Origin: Nocardioides gansuensis
Lineage (GTDB): Bacteria; Actinomycetota; Actinomycetes; Propionibacteriales; Nocardioidaceae
Assembly: GCF_003076135.1 (NCBI RefSeq)
Contig: NZ_QDGZ01000003.1
Coordinates: forward strand, 124,001-188,000
Direction: 5' to 3'
DNA: 64,000 nt
This document shows, in pieces, positions 42,973 through 52,238 of the stretch (position 1 is its first letter; each line of letters begins with the position of its first letter). Under the pieces are notes generated by a model that saw only the letters and a list, made by a program, of their open reading frames with translations, searched no databases and had not been told where the DNA came from. A program made the translations under genes and the position numbers.

Positions 42973-43236
42973 GTGCAATCAGCTGAGGGGTTGTCCTGGC
43001 TTGAGCGACCGGAACGTCGCTTCGATGTGACTTTGCGTAGTCATGATTTGGGCTCCCCGATGGATGAGGCGCGAAGCTACAAGTGGCACGGGTGGGCCAC
43101 GGATGAGGCGCACGCTGTGTCGTCTGCGATGCAGGAGGCTGCTGCAGACGGTTGGGCCGATACGACCTCGTACCGCGTATGCGAGTGCGTGGAGTTTCTG
43201 CCCGTAGCGTCCGAATCAAACTGGCGGGCCGGCTGA
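42973..43236 (+). CDS. Small hypothetical protein
   Basis: 87 codons from GTG 42973. The composition is protein-like and amphipathic (RFDVTLRSHDLGSP, YKWHGWATDEAHAVSSAMQE, ADGWADTTSYRVCECVEF), unlike arginine-rich shadow frames. An internal start near the RFDV segment is possible. No family was recognised; it may be a mobile-element cargo or regulatory protein, since it sits just inside the right border repeat. Confidence 0.45.
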   Translation: MQSAEGLSWLERPERRFDVTLRSHDLGSPMDEARSYKWHGWATDEAHAVSSAMQEAAADGWADTTSYRVCECVEFLPVASESNWRAG

Positions 43237-43537
43237 GCTTCCGCCGCACAGCGAGCGCCGCCTGGCCAAGCCAAAGCCGCTCGGCAAGAAGCCATTAGAT
43301 CCGGTAAACGGTCGGGGGATCGGTAAGGCTTCTTCAAAACCGGGCGCCGGCTCACTTGGGATTTGAGTCGTGCCGCGTTTATGTCCCGAAAACCTCGGCG
43401 CAAGCCGTCAAATCGATGCAGACGGCGTCAAGATGATCGGGGGCCGGGCCAGCAGGTTGGCCACGTCTGTGCAGGTCAGAGCCCACAGGGCCAAGACCCG
43501 TCAAAGGCGCAGAGCGGGAGCGCGCACACGCCGAAGG

Positions 43538-43573
43538 CCCAGAGGTCGCAGGTTCAAATCCTGCCCCCGCTAC
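43538..43573 (+). repeat. 36-bp tRNA 3'-end direct repeat (candidate att site, right)
   Basis: Identical to 10167-10202. It includes the T arm and 3' acceptor strand. An AGCGGG hexamer 26-30 bp upstream could pair with the acceptor end, but there is no D or anticodon arm, so no functional tRNA is present. It lies 200 bp from an integrase remnant. Confidence 0.7.
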
Positions 43574-43577
43574 AAGA

Positions 43578-43626
43578 AAGTGGCCCCTGACCTGCGGAAA
43601 CGCAGTCAGGGGCCACTTGGATTTTT
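43578..43626 (+). terminator. Strong rho-independent terminator
   Basis: Long stem AAGTGGCCCCTGA...CTGCG / CGCAG-TCAGGGGCCACTT with a GAAA loop and a following ATTTTT. It is the more symmetrical relative of the terminator at 10207-10254. Confidence 0.85.
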
Positions 43627-43772
43627 GAGCCTATTCGCCAATTCCCCGGTTTACTCCCCGAGAACCCCCGCGTTCACGCCCCGTTCCGGGCACTCGCGAT
43701 AGGCCAGGGCAGCCCGCAAGTCGCCGACTTCTCCGGGCTCAAGGTTGTGCGCATCGGGTGGGAGTGTGCGGA

Positions 43773-44072
43773 TCAGTCGACGGAAGGTGGCGAGGTGGTG
43801 CCCGCGAACGACTGCACGACGTGGGTGACGTTGGACGTGGACCGGTTCTTCTCGATGTAGAACTCTCTGGTGATCGCATCGGAGGTGTGTCCGAGGATGC
43901 GGGCGGCCGTGCCGGAATCGACTAGGCGGTCGATCAACGTCGCAACTGTTTTGCGGAAGGTGTGCGGAGTCACCCAGTCGTAGCCCGTGTCGGCCTGAAC
44001 GCTGCGCCAGCGATGCTCGATGTTGTCGACCGGATGCCAGGTCCCGTTGCGCGTGAGGAAGACTGCGTGGTG
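43773..44072 (-). pseudogene. C-terminal remnant of a tyrosine-recombinase integrase
   Basis: About 100 codons encode the catalytic end of a phage-type integrase: HTFRKTVATLID (His-X2-Arg box), ARILGHTSDAITREFYIEK (Gly-His box and the nucleophilic Tyr), then a short tail. The N-terminal DNA-binding domains and the first catalytic Arg are gone; above about 44072 the sequence switches to a TadE-like gene on the other strand. Its position next to a tRNA 3' end matches the usual int-att layout. Confidence 0.8.
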
Positions 44073-44370
44073 CTCGCGCCTGCCCTGCTCACCATGACGA
44101 TGACGATCGTCCAGTTCGGGCTGCTCGCGCACGCCCGCAACGTCGCAAGCAGGCCGCCCAGGAGGGCGCGGCCGCCCGCGGGTTCGACGGCACCGCCACC
44201 GAGGCCGAGCAGACCGCACTCGGCTACCTCGACCTACCCCGGCCCGGACACCCTCGAGGGCAGGGACGCCGTCGCGAGCTGCAACGCAGAGGTCGTGCCG
44301 GTGACCGTCAGCGGCACCGTCCTCTCCCTTGTTCCCGGGATCCAGTGTTTGGAGCGCGAGTTCGCGAACT
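44064..44370 (+). pseudogene. TadE-like pilus assembly protein remnant
   Basis: From the junction, the plus strand encodes VVLAPALLTMTMTIVQFGLL and AHARNVA, the membrane helix of TadE-like pseudopilins. The sequence then continues in two other frames as QAAQEGAAAARGFDGTATEAEQTALGYL, broken here as the typical AAxEGARAA helix, and PVTVSGTVLSLVPGIQ. At least two frameshifts are needed and the start is missing. Confidence 0.55.
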
Positions 44371-44397
44371 CGAGCATCTTCGCCTCTTGGGGCTGGG

Positions 44398-45090
44398 TCA
44401 GGGCGTCCAGATCGCCATGTCGTGGGCGAAGAAGACCCGTCTGGGGTCGAAGGCCAGCAGCCGAGCCATCCATGAACTGCTTATGGGCAGCGGGCCTGTG
44501 TGGCCGAGGTCGTGGGCTTGAGCGGCGAGGGCGTCGGCCGTCCACTGCGACGCGGTGTCGTGGGATTGGCCGGCCAGGATGATCGACCCGTCTTCGCATT
44601 GCACGACGATCGATTGGTGTCCATCGACGTGTCCGGGCGTTGGGATGACGTGTACACCAGGGGCGATCTCGGCCTCGCCGTCGAGCAGCTCGTACGCGGC
44701 TCCAGCGAAGTCGACCAGTTGCGGAACCGTGTAGTCGGGGGTGCGCGCAGCGTCGAGCTCGTGTCGCTGACAGAAGATCGGCCTGCCGCCGAAGGTTGGG
44801 TTCCCTCCGATGTGGTCGAAGTGCAGGTGGCAGTTGACCACGAGATCAATGTCGTGCGTGGTGAGGCCGACCTGACGAAGGGCGTCGTCGACGGAGACGC
44901 GTCGCGGTCGGTACCACGCTTCGACTTCTGGGCCGGCGTCACCGAGACCTGTGTCCAGCAGCAGAGTGCCCGCAGGGGTCTTGGCGACGTAGCCGAGCAC
45001 ACTCTCCACGCGTGGGTGTCCCGCGTCCGTCTCTTCCGCCGGGCGAACGAAGGTCCCCAGCTTCAGTCGGGCGACGTCGTCGATTCGCAT
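44398..45090 (-). CDS. MBL-fold metallo-hydrolase (N-acyl homoserine lactonase-like)
   Basis: 230 residues, a metallo-beta-lactamase fold with the dinuclear zinc motif HLHFDHIGG, a later His in PTPGHVDGHQS, Asp in LAGQSHDTASQ and His in VFFAHDMAIW. Length and motif placement resemble AhlD/AttM-type lactonases, but many lactone or ester hydrolases share them. It starts at ATG 45090 behind an AGGGTGAAG site. It is monocistronic as far as can be seen. Confidence 0.85.
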   Translation of the reverse strand: MRIDDVARLKLGTFVRPAEETDAGHPRVESVLGYVAKTPAGTLLLDTGLGDAGPEVEAWYRPRRVSVDDALRQVGLTTHDIDLVVNCHLHFDHIGGNPTFGGRPIFCQRHELDAARTPDYTVPQLVDFAGAAYELLDGEAEIAPGVHVIPTPGHVDGHQSIVVQCEDGSIILAGQSHDTASQWTADALAAQAHDLGHTGPLPISSSWMARLLAFDPRRVFFAHDMAIWTP

Positions 45091-45273
45091 GTCTTCACCC
45101 TAGGAGGGTGTGAGAAAGACGCATGAAGATGCCCTCCTGCGGTGAGGGGTTTGGAACCGTCGCAAGTCCCAGACTCCCAGCACAGAAGGGCATCCCTGCG
45201 TTGCCGCACGCTCACCTCACGCAGTGCATCGGTGGATCGGGGCTGAGGGGTGGTGCGAACGGCATGGGGTCGG

Positions 45274-46776
45274 CTAGCTCGGTGGCAGGAACGGTGCCAC
45301 CAGCCGTGCGCGCTTCGCCGGCTTCCCAGTGCGCTCTTCGTAGGCGTCAGAGGCGTCGAGCGTCTTGGCAATGAGCCTCGAGGCGATGAACCGGATGGGC
45401 TCGGGTTCCCAGTTCCGGGTGTGGTGGCCTACCCACGGAAGCGATGTCAGCTCCGTGCTGTGGTTCAGAATCAGGTCGCGCATGGTGCGGCCCGAGATAT
45501 TGGCGGCGACAACGCCGTGACCGCCGAACGCACCCACGAAACCCAGCCCCGTCTTACGGTCGAAGGTCGTTCTCATGCACCAGTCGCGTGGCACCGCGAG
45601 GGAGCCGCCCCAGTGATGGGTGATGCGAGCCTGCGACGCAGCGGGAAACGCTTCGCGCAGGGTCTCACAGAGCCGCTGGTAAACCCCGGCGTCCTGCTCG
45701 TTCCGGGCTGAAATGGGGTCGGTCAGTCGATACGGCGCCCCGCGGCCGCCCAGCGCGATCCTGCCGTCGATCGTCCGCAGGGCGTAGTAGTAGAGGTGCC
45801 GCGTATCTTGGACCCCGAGACCGTCCCGCCACCCCAGCTCGTCCCAGGTCTGCTGCGGGAGGGGTTCGGTAGCGATCATCAAGGAGTAGAGGGGCAGGAA
45901 GCTGCGTCGCTCGGCCCGCTCGCGGATCGTGTAGGACTCCGTGGCTCGCACCACCACCTCGGCCGAGATTCGTCCGTTCCGGCACTGGACCATCTTGGGG
46001 CCCAGGTGTTCGGCCGGGCTCTGCTCATAGATCTTGACACCGAGACGCTCGCAGGCCGCGGCCAGCCCGCGAGCCAGCTTGGCCGGGTCGACGCGCGCGC
46101 AGTGCGGCGTGAAGGACCCCGCGAGAACACCCTCAGCGCCGCGGATGAGGTCGGCACACTCATCGGCGGTAAGGAGCCTGACGTCCTCGGTCCCGAGCCC
46201 GAAACGGTGCTTTGCCTCGACCAAGTCGCGCAGACGCTGCGCTTGCGGCTCGATCGTCGCCACCCTCATCGCGCCCGACTTCCGGTAGCCGCAGTCGATG
46301 CCTTCCTCAGACACGACCCGGCCGATCTCGTCCACCCCGTGCTGGGTCTCGCGCTCGGCTCGCAGGACGCCATCCCAACCGCTGACCCGTGCGTAGCGCG
46401 CCCCGCTGCCGGCAATACCAGCAGAGACAAAGCCGCCGTTGCGACCGGCCGCGCCGAATCCCGCGATCTCGGCCTCGACCACGGTGACCCGCAGGGACGG
46501 GTCCGCCGCCTTGAGATAGTACGCCGTCCACAGCCCGCCGAATCCGGCTCCGACGATCGCGACATCACACGTGTGGTCGCCCGAAAGCTGCTCTCTCGGC
46601 GTCAGATCCTGGACCACCCCCTCGAGCCACAGGCTCCGCGCCCACGGGTTGTCGGCTGGTCGAGGACCGGCCACACCATCTGGCCCGTCCTCCGGGCGCG
46701 CACCTCGAAACACGACTACACCTTTCTCTTCCTGCTCATGCCAGAAGGACAGCGCCTCCATGGTCACCACGGTCAT
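45274..46776 (-). CDS. FAD-dependent amine/amino-acid oxidase (DAO family)
   Basis: 500 residues. FAD dinucleotide fold at DVAIVGAGFGGLWTAYYL, then GFGAAGRNGGFVSAGI, as in gamma-glutamylputrescine/sarcosine oxidases; the C-terminal GFVGAFGGHGVVAANISGR closes the FAD site. About 65 residues precede the fold, so the ATG at 46761 or a later start could be correct. The substrate is unknown. Bases 46777-47123 (347 bp) upstream contain no supported gene. Confidence 0.85.
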   Translation of the reverse strand: MTVVTMEALSFWHEQEEKGVVVFRGARPEDGPDGVAGPRPADNPWARSLWLEGVVQDLTPREQLSGDHTCDVAIVGAGFGGLWTAYYLKAADPSLRVTVVEAEIAGFGAAGRNGGFVSAGIAGSGARYARVSGWDGVLRAERETQHGVDEIGRVVSEEGIDCGYRKSGAMRVATIEPQAQRLRDLVEAKHRFGLGTEDVRLLTADECADLIRGAEGVLAGSFTPHCARVDPAKLARGLAAACERLGVKIYEQSPAEHLGPKMVQCRNGRISAEVVVRATESYTIRERAERRSFLPLYSLMIATEPLPQQTWDELGWRDGLGVQDTRHLYYYALRTIDGRIALGGRGAPYRLTDPISARNEQDAGVYQRLCETLREAFPAASQARITHHWGGSLAVPRDWCMRTTFDRKTGLGFVGAFGGHGVVAANISGRTMRDLILNHSTELTSLPWVGHHTRNWEPEPIRFIASRLIAKTLDASDAYEERTGKPAKRARLVAPFLPPS

Positions 46777-47123
46777 GCGGCTGTCGCGACCAACTCTGGA
46801 GCGCGCAGCGCCTCGTCTGTCCGGTCAACTGTCGACCATTTCGTCAATCGTGTCACTTCCGTCGTGGCCCCATGACGAAGGGTCGGCATCATGGGTGCGC
46901 CGATGCAGGCGGAAAGCTGTCATGACACGCACGGTCGGCTCACGCACTGGAGGGAGGAGGTGCGAGACGGGCAACGTTCGCCCGACCGACATCTGGGTCG
47001 ACCGCGATGACCTGCCGCCAGACATCCGCCACCTCATGTACTGACCGTGCACTGACCGCGCCCGACATCGAGCTGCCGCTGTCGTTCAGGCCTCCGGTAC
47101 CAGGAGCGGACGCCGGGAGCTTG

Positions 47124-49535
47124 TCAGCCCGCCTGCGAGCCGGGCCGGGCGAGCCGGTCCGGCTGGAGCAGCTCTGCGAGCCTCTCGGGCGGTATCAGTT
47201 TGCGCTCGAGGACGAGCTCGGCGACGCCGCGGCCGCTGGCGAGCGCCTCCTGCGCGATCCCCGTCGCGACGGCGTACCCGATGGCCGGGTTCAGGGCCGT
47301 CACCAAGCCGATCGAGTGCTCAACGAAGCCGCGGGTGACCTCCTCGTTGGCCGTGATGCCGGCGACGCACCGCTCAGCCAGCACCAGGCAGGCGGACCGG
47401 AGGTGGGTCACGCTCTTGGCCAGCGAGTGCAGGATGATCGGCTCGAATGCGTTCAACTGCAGCTGACCCGCCTCCGCGGCCATGGTGACGGTCACGTCGT
47501 TGCCGATGACCTCGAAGGCGACCTGGTTGACCATCTCCGGTATGACCGGGTTGATCTTTCCGGGCATGATCGACGAGCCCGCCTGCAACGGCGGCAGGTT
47601 GATCTCGTTGAAGCCAGCCCGCGGCCCCGACGACAGCAGTCGTAGGTCATTGCAGCTCTTGGAGAGCTTGACCGCCACCCGCTTGAGGACGCCGGAGAGA
47701 TGCACGAAGGCTCCACAGTCCTGGGTCGCCTCCACCAGGTCGCCCGCGGTCGTCAGGGGCAGCCCGGTGATCTCGACGAGGTGCCGGCACACCGTCTCGG
47801 CGTAGCCCGGGGGCGTGTTGAGGCCGGTGCCGATCGCGGTGGCGCCGAGGTTGATCTCGTGCAGGAGCGCCACCGCTTCGTCGAGCCGCTGCCGGTCCTC
47901 GCCGAGCATGACGGCGTAGGTTCCGAACTCCTGGCCCAGCGTCATCGGCACGGCGTCCTGCAGCTGGGTGCGGCCCATCTTCACGATGTCGCGGAACTCC
48001 GTGGACTTCGCCGCGAAGGCCTGCTCGAGCACCGCCATCGCGTCCGACAGCTCGCGTACGGCGAGGATCGTGGCGATGTTGACCGCGGTGGGGTAGGCGT
48101 CGTTGGTCGACTGGCTGAGGTTGACGTGCTCGTTCGGGTGCAGCTCGGCGTAGTCGCCCTTCCGGCGACCGAGGAGCTCCAGCGCGCGGTTGGCGACGAC
48201 TTCGTTGGCGTTCATGTTGGTCGAGGTGCCGGCGCCCCCCTGGATGACGTCGACCACGAACTCGTCGTGCAGGGCGCCTCCCCGGATCTCCCGGCAGGCG
48301 GCCGCGATCGCCTCGGCGAGGTCGGCGGGGAGCAGCCCGAGGTCGGCGTTGGCGCGCGCCGCCGCCTCCTTCACCGAGGCGAGTGCGTCGACGAGGTGCG
48401 GGTACGCCGAGATCGGCGTGCCGGTGATCGGGAAGTTTTCGCAGGCCCGGGCCGTGTGCACGCCCCAGTAGGCATCGGCCGGGACGCTCATCTCGCCCAG
48501 GAGGTCGTGCTCGATGCGGGTGCCCATGGTGGAACCTTTCGATGTGGAGGTCGGTGGTGCTGGTGCGGGTCGCGGGTCGGCAGCCAGCTCGGGGACGACG
48601 GCCGGCCCGTCGGTCTCCGTGGACGTGGACAGCGGCGCGAGCAGGGTTGGGTCGGCGCCGGCGCGTGCCAGGAGCGCGAGGGTGACCGGCAGCCGGGCCC
48701 GGTCGGCGCCGTCGGCGATCTTGACCGCGATCGCCGTGCCGTCGGCGAGGGCGGCGACCTGCACGCCCTCGAAGCCGTCCTTGGCGACCAGCCCGGGCAC
48801 GGTGCGCATCAGCTCGGTGACGTCACGTCGGCTCCCACCCACCATCTCGGGATGCGTCCGCATGGCCCGGGCCACCCGGTGCTCGGCGGTGCCCTCGGGT
48901 GCGGCGGCCAGCCGTCCAGCCGCCCGGGCGAGGCCGCGGAGCGAGACCGCGAACAGTGGAGCGCCACAGCCGTCACGGGCGGTGTGCGCGATGCCCTCGC
49001 CGGTCAGATCCTCGATGGTCGCGGCGATCTCGCGTTGCAGCGGGTGGGCGGGGTCGAGGTAGTCGCCCAGTGTCCAGCCCCGTCGCACCGCGACATTCAG
49101 CATCGCCGAGTGCTTTCCCGAGCAGTTGTGCGCGAGTCGCCGAGCCGGAAGGCCGGCCGCGATCCAGGCTTCGCGCTCGACCACGTCCGACGGCCGATCG
49201 GGCGGGTTGCCGAGGTGGTCCTCGGTCAACCCGCACGCCTCGAGGATTCGCCGCGCCCCGTCGAGGTGGGTCGCCTCACCGGAGTGGCTGGCGGCCGCGA
49301 GCGCGAGCAGGTCGTCCGGCAGCGACAGTCCGAGCCGGACCATCGCCACGGCCTGCAAGGGCTTGGCCGTCGACCGGGGATAGCACGCCGTGTCGACGTC
49401 GCCGGCCTCGATCAGCGTCGAGCCGTCGGGGGAGAGCACGACGGCCGAGCCGTGGTGCACCCCCTCGACCATGCCGCCACGCCGGAGGTGGACGAGGGGA
49501 ACGTGTGCGGGAGCTCGCAGTGGTGCAGGTGCCAT
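47124..49535 (-). CDS. Asparaginase-aspartase fused frame
   Basis: One uninterrupted 803-codon frame. Residues 1 to about 305 are an AnsA-type (PF06089) L-asparaginase with Ser55-X2-Lys58 (RSTAKP), Cys138 (HNCSGKH) and RDGCGAPL. A Pro/Ala/Thr-rich linker follows, and from Met337 (48527) comes a full 467-residue aspartate ammonia-lyase, with TNMNANEV and the signature GSSIMPGKINP. Together they would turn asparagine into fumarate and two ammonia. GAAAGG precedes the ATG at 48527, so free aspartase may also be made. The start overlaps the permease stop by one base. The usual asparaginase C-terminus is not evident, which favours a real fusion or a lost stop codon. Confidence 0.88.
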   Translation of the reverse strand: MAPAPLRAPAHVPLVHLRRGGMVEGVHHGSAVVLSPDGSTLIEAGDVDTACYPRSTAKPLQAVAMVRLGLSLPDDLLALAAASHSGEATHLDGARRILEACGLTEDHLGNPPDRPSDVVEREAWIAAGLPARRLAHNCSGKHSAMLNVAVRRGWTLGDYLDPAHPLQREIAATIEDLTGEGIAHTARDGCGAPLFAVSLRGLARAAGRLAAAPEGTAEHRVARAMRTHPEMVGGSRRDVTELMRTVPGLVAKDGFEGVQVAALADGTAIAVKIADGADRARLPVTLALLARAGADPTLLAPLSTSTETDGPAVVPELAADPRPAPAPPTSTSKGSTMGTRIEHDLLGEMSVPADAYWGVHTARACENFPITGTPISAYPHLVDALASVKEAAARANADLGLLPADLAEAIAAACREIRGGALHDEFVVDVIQGGAGTSTNMNANEVVANRALELLGRRKGDYAELHPNEHVNLSQSTNDAYPTAVNIATILAVRELSDAMAVLEQAFAAKSTEFRDIVKMGRTQLQDAVPMTLGQEFGTYAVMLGEDRQRLDEAVALLHEINLGATAIGTGLNTPPGYAETVCRHLVEITGLPLTTAGDLVEATQDCGAFVHLSGVLKRVAVKLSKSCNDLRLLSSGPRAGFNEINLPPLQAGSSIMPGKINPVIPEMVNQVAFEVIGNDVTVTMAAEAGQLQLNAFEPIILHSLAKSVTHLRSACLVLAERCVAGITANEEVTRGFVEHSIGLVTALNPAIGYAVATGIAQEALASGRGVAELVLERKLIPPERLAELLQPDRLARPGSQAG

Positions 49536-50962
49536 CAGCTGATGTGCTCCAGGACCGACGTGTCGATCCGCCGCCGGACGGCGTACCAGCCGGCCACCAT
49601 CGCCAGGATGATCAGGGGCATGGTCATCAGCGTGATCCGACCGACCTCGTCGAACGCCATCAGGACGACCACCGACGCCAGGAACGCCAGCGTCAGGATC
49701 TGGGTGTACGGCGACCACGGCAGCTGGTAGCCCGGCCGGGCCAGCTCGCCACGCTCGGCGCTGCGGACGAACAGCAGGTGGCTCAGGATGATGATGCCCC
49801 AGGTGGCGAGGATGCCGACCGAGGCGAAGTTGAGCACGATCTCGAAGGCCTCCGCGGGCACCAGGTAGTTCAGACCCACGCCGAGCACACACACGGCCGC
49901 GGTCAGCAGGATGCCGCCGTACGGCACCTGGTTGCGGTTCATCGCTGCGGTGAACCGGGGCGCGGAGCCGGCCATGGACATCGACCGCAGGATCCGGCCG
50001 GTGGAGTAGAGGCCGGAGTTCAGGCTCGACATGGCGGCGGTGAGCACCACGAGGTTCATGACGTGGCCGGCGGCCGGGACCCCGATGTTGGACAGCACGG
50101 TGACGAACGGGCTCTCACCAGCGGAGTACGACGTCCACGGCATCAGCATCGCCAGCAACACGACCGACCCGACGTAGAAGATCCCGATCCGCCACATGAT
50201 CGTGTTGATCGCCCGGGGCATGACCTCACGCGGGTTCTCGGTCTCGCCTGCGGCGACGCCGACCAGCTCGATCGACGCGTAGGCGAAAACCACGCCCTGC
50301 ATCACCAGGACCAGCGGCAATACACCCGCGGGCAAGAGCCCCCCGTGATCGGTGAGCAGCTGGGGGCCGGCGGAGCTGCCGCCGATCTCGTGCTGAGTGA
50401 TCACCAGGACGATGCCGACCACCATGAACACCACGAGCGTGGCCACCTTGATCAGGGCGAACCAGAACTCCATCTCGCCGAAGAGCCGCACCGAGACCAG
50501 GTTGAGCGACAGGACGACCGCGAGCGCGATCAGCGCCAGCACCCACTGCGGCAGCGGTGCGAAGAACGACCAGTAGTGGGCGTACAGCGCGATCGCGGTG
50601 ATGTCGGCGATGCCGGTGGTCGACCAGTTCAGAAAGTACATCCAGCCGGCGGTGTAGGCGCCCTTCTCGCCCATGAACTCGCGAGCGTAGGACACGAACG
50701 CGCCGGACGACGGGCGGTAGAGGATCAGCTCGCCCAGGGCACGCACCACGAAGAACGCGAACAGGCCGCACACGGCGTACGCGATGGCCAGGGCGGGCCC
50801 CGCGTCGGCGAGTCGTCCGCCGGCGCCGAGGAAGAGGCCGGTGCCGATGGCGCCGCCGATGGCGATCATGTTGATGTGGCGGGCCTTGAGCGACTTGCGG
50901 TATCCCTCGTCGCCGGCATCGGCGGTGGCCTGCCCGGTCCCGAGGACGGACTGTTCGGTCAT
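49535..50962 (-). CDS. ansP: Amino-acid permease, probably asparagine (AnsP-like)
   Basis: 475 residues and about 12 membrane helices, APC superfamily, AAT branch: [20 protein letters not shown] at the first helix and [15 protein letters not shown] in the middle. It imports an amino acid by proton symport. Location between the GntR gene and the asparaginase-aspartase frame makes asparagine or aspartate the likely substrate; close relatives also carry other amino acids. Confidence 0.9.
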   Translation of the reverse strand: MTEQSVLGTGQATADAGDEGYRKSLKARHINMIAIGGAIGTGLFLGAGGRLADAGPALAIAYAVCGLFAFFVVRALGELILYRPSSGAFVSYAREFMGEKGAYTAGWMYFLNWSTTGIADITAIALYAHYWSFFAPLPQWVLALIALAVVLSLNLVSVRLFGEMEFWFALIKVATLVVFMVVGIVLVITQHEIGGSSAGPQLLTDHGGLLPAGVLPLVLVMQGVVFAYASIELVGVAAGETENPREVMPRAINTIMWRIGIFYVGSVVLLAMLMPWTSYSAGESPFVTVLSNIGVPAAGHVMNLVVLTAAMSSLNSGLYSTGRILRSMSMAGSAPRFTAAMNRNQVPYGGILLTAAVCVLGVGLNYLVPAEAFEIVLNFASVGILATWGIIILSHLLFVRSAERGELARPGYQLPWSPYTQILTLAFLASVVVLMAFDEVGRITLMTMPLIILAMVAGWYAVRRRIDTSVLEHIS

Positions 50963-51004
50963 CTGGGGGTTCTCCGTTTCTGGACGCCTGGTGGCGGCCG
51001 GTCT

Positions 51005-51718
51005 CTACTTCGTCTTGCTGTTCTTGCCGACGATGTCGACGAGGGTGTCGTCGACGTGCCCGAGGTGGGCGCCCATGGCGTCGCTGGCGGCGCCGGAGGA
51101 GCCGGAGGCGATGGCCTCCACGATCCGTCGGTGCTCCGTGTTCGAGGCGCTGCGCCGGTCGTTGCCGAGCTGGTTCACGAACGCCGACTGGGTCGCGATG
51201 GCCTCCCGGATCTCCTCGATGACCTTGCCGAAGACCGGGTTCCCCGAGGCCCGCGCGACGGCGATGTGGAACAGCGAGTCCAGAGCGACCCAGACCGTGT
51301 CGTCGGCCTCCTGTTCCATCCGCTCCAGCAGGTCGGTCAGGGCGTCCAGGTCCTCGGCGGTGTGGCGGCGGGCGGCGTAGCCCGCGGCCGGGACCTCGAC
51401 GTGCCGGCGTACTTCGAGCAGGTCGCGAGCGGAGTAGGGCCCGAAGGTCGGGTTGGCGGCCGCCTGGGCGGACACCACGAAGGTCCCCTTGCCGGTGCGC
51501 GAGACGGTCATGCCCAGGGCCTGCAGCCCCCGCAGCGCCTCCCGGACGACCGACCGGCTGACCTCGTACTCCCTGCTGAGCGTCGCTTCGGACGGGAGCT
51601 TTTCGCCGACGGCGTACTCACCGCCCTCGATGGCCGTCCGGAGGTGAGCGAGCACGGCCTCCATGGCACTTACCCGGCGGATCACCTGTCCGCCTGTCTG
51701 CCTGTCTGACAGGTTCAT
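51005..51718 (-). CDS. GntR/FadR-family regulator of the asparagine operon
   Basis: 237 residues from ATG 51718. Winged HTH with KLPSEATLSREYEVSRSVVRE and VSRTGKGTFVV, then an all-helical FCD effector domain with metal-type His residues (SLFHIAVARASGN and NTEHRRIVEAIASG). First gene of a same-strand operon with permease and asparaginase-aspartase, 42 bp apart. A start nearer 51664 would move the palindrome at 51701 into the promoter; both starts are possible. Confidence 0.9.
   Translation of the reverse strand: MNLSDRQTGGQVIRRVSAMEAVLAHLRTAIEGGEYAVGEKLPSEATLSREYEVSRSVVREALRGLQALGMTVSRTGKGTFVVSAQAAANPTFGPYSARDLLEVRRHVEVPAAGYAARRHTAEDLDALTDLLERMEQEADDTVWVALDSLFHIAVARASGNPVFGKVIEEIREAIATQSAFVNQLGNDRRSASNTEHRRIVEAIASGSSGAASDAMGAHLGHVDDTLVDIVGKNSKTK
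51701..51713. promoter_or_regulatory. Palindrome at the start of the GntR gene
   Basis: CCTGTCTGACAGG is a perfect 6-bp dyad around a central T, inside a run of related CTGTC/GACAG units. Size and symmetry suit a GntR-family autoregulatory operator if translation starts downstream. Confidence 0.4.
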
Positions 51719-51809
51719 GGCGACGACTGTGGTGTACGACACGTTCGAGTGTCAAGGCCTCGTCTCGGGTGCCAGCCGAACGGATCGCCGGCTCGTCGGG
51801 ACGCAGACG

Positions 51810-52103
51810 TCACAGGACCCGCTCGACCGCGGTCGCCGCCGCGTCCTCGATCAGCTCGGCTGGGTCCGGGGTGAGCGACACGCGCTCCTGTGACGCGTAG
51901 TAGCGGTCGTTGGCCGCCGCGAAGCCGTCAGCGCCGGAGTAGCCGATCACCCAGAAGAAGCGGTCGTGCTCACGATCGACCCAGGCGCCGAGGATCCGGA
52001 ACCCCGCCGCCTCGCGCAGTGGCACGACGCCGGCCAGCCATCCTGCGATCCAGTCGTCCATGTGGCCGTGCCGGATCCGGTAGTCGCGAACCTCTATCTC
52101 CAC
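51810..52103 (-). CDS. NIPSNAP-family protein
   Basis: 97 residues from GTG 52103; the in-frame extension to 52196 has no similarity. A ferredoxin-like dimeric alpha/beta barrel is indicated by IEVRDYRIRHGHMDDW, LGAWVDREHDRFFWVIGYSG and ANDRYYASQERV. The biochemical role of bacterial members is mostly unknown. It is not obviously co-transcribed with its neighbours. Confidence 0.75.
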   Translation of the reverse strand: MEIEVRDYRIRHGHMDDWIAGWLAGVVPLREAAGFRILGAWVDREHDRFFWVIGYSGADGFAAANDRYYASQERVSLTPDPAELIEDAAATAVERVL

Positions 52104-52238
52104 GCTGTTCAGGATCCACCTCGAGCGCGCCGGTGTGGGAGAGCGCTTCGTCAGCGTGCAGCTGATGAACGGCGCCTTCGCGGCGGAGGAGTCCACGTCG
52201 TCGATCAGGGCGCCGACTTTTCCTTCACCCCCGTTCGG

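Larger units (their letters stand above)
43361..43626 (+). repeat. Island-border repeat, right copy
   Basis: About 260 bp aligned end to end with 9985-10254: the same opening block (TTGAGTCGTGCC, TTTATGTCCCGAAA, GCGCAAGCCGTC), the same TCTGTGCAGGTCAG middle, the tRNA 3' end and the terminator. The copies differ at scattered positions except for the perfect 36-bp core. Confidence 0.65.

Noticed and set aside
47700..51709. Very long plus-strand frames (676 and 936 codons)
   Set aside because: They are antisense to aspartase, asparaginase, permease and GntR genes; low-complexity His/Arg/Gly content and no domain.
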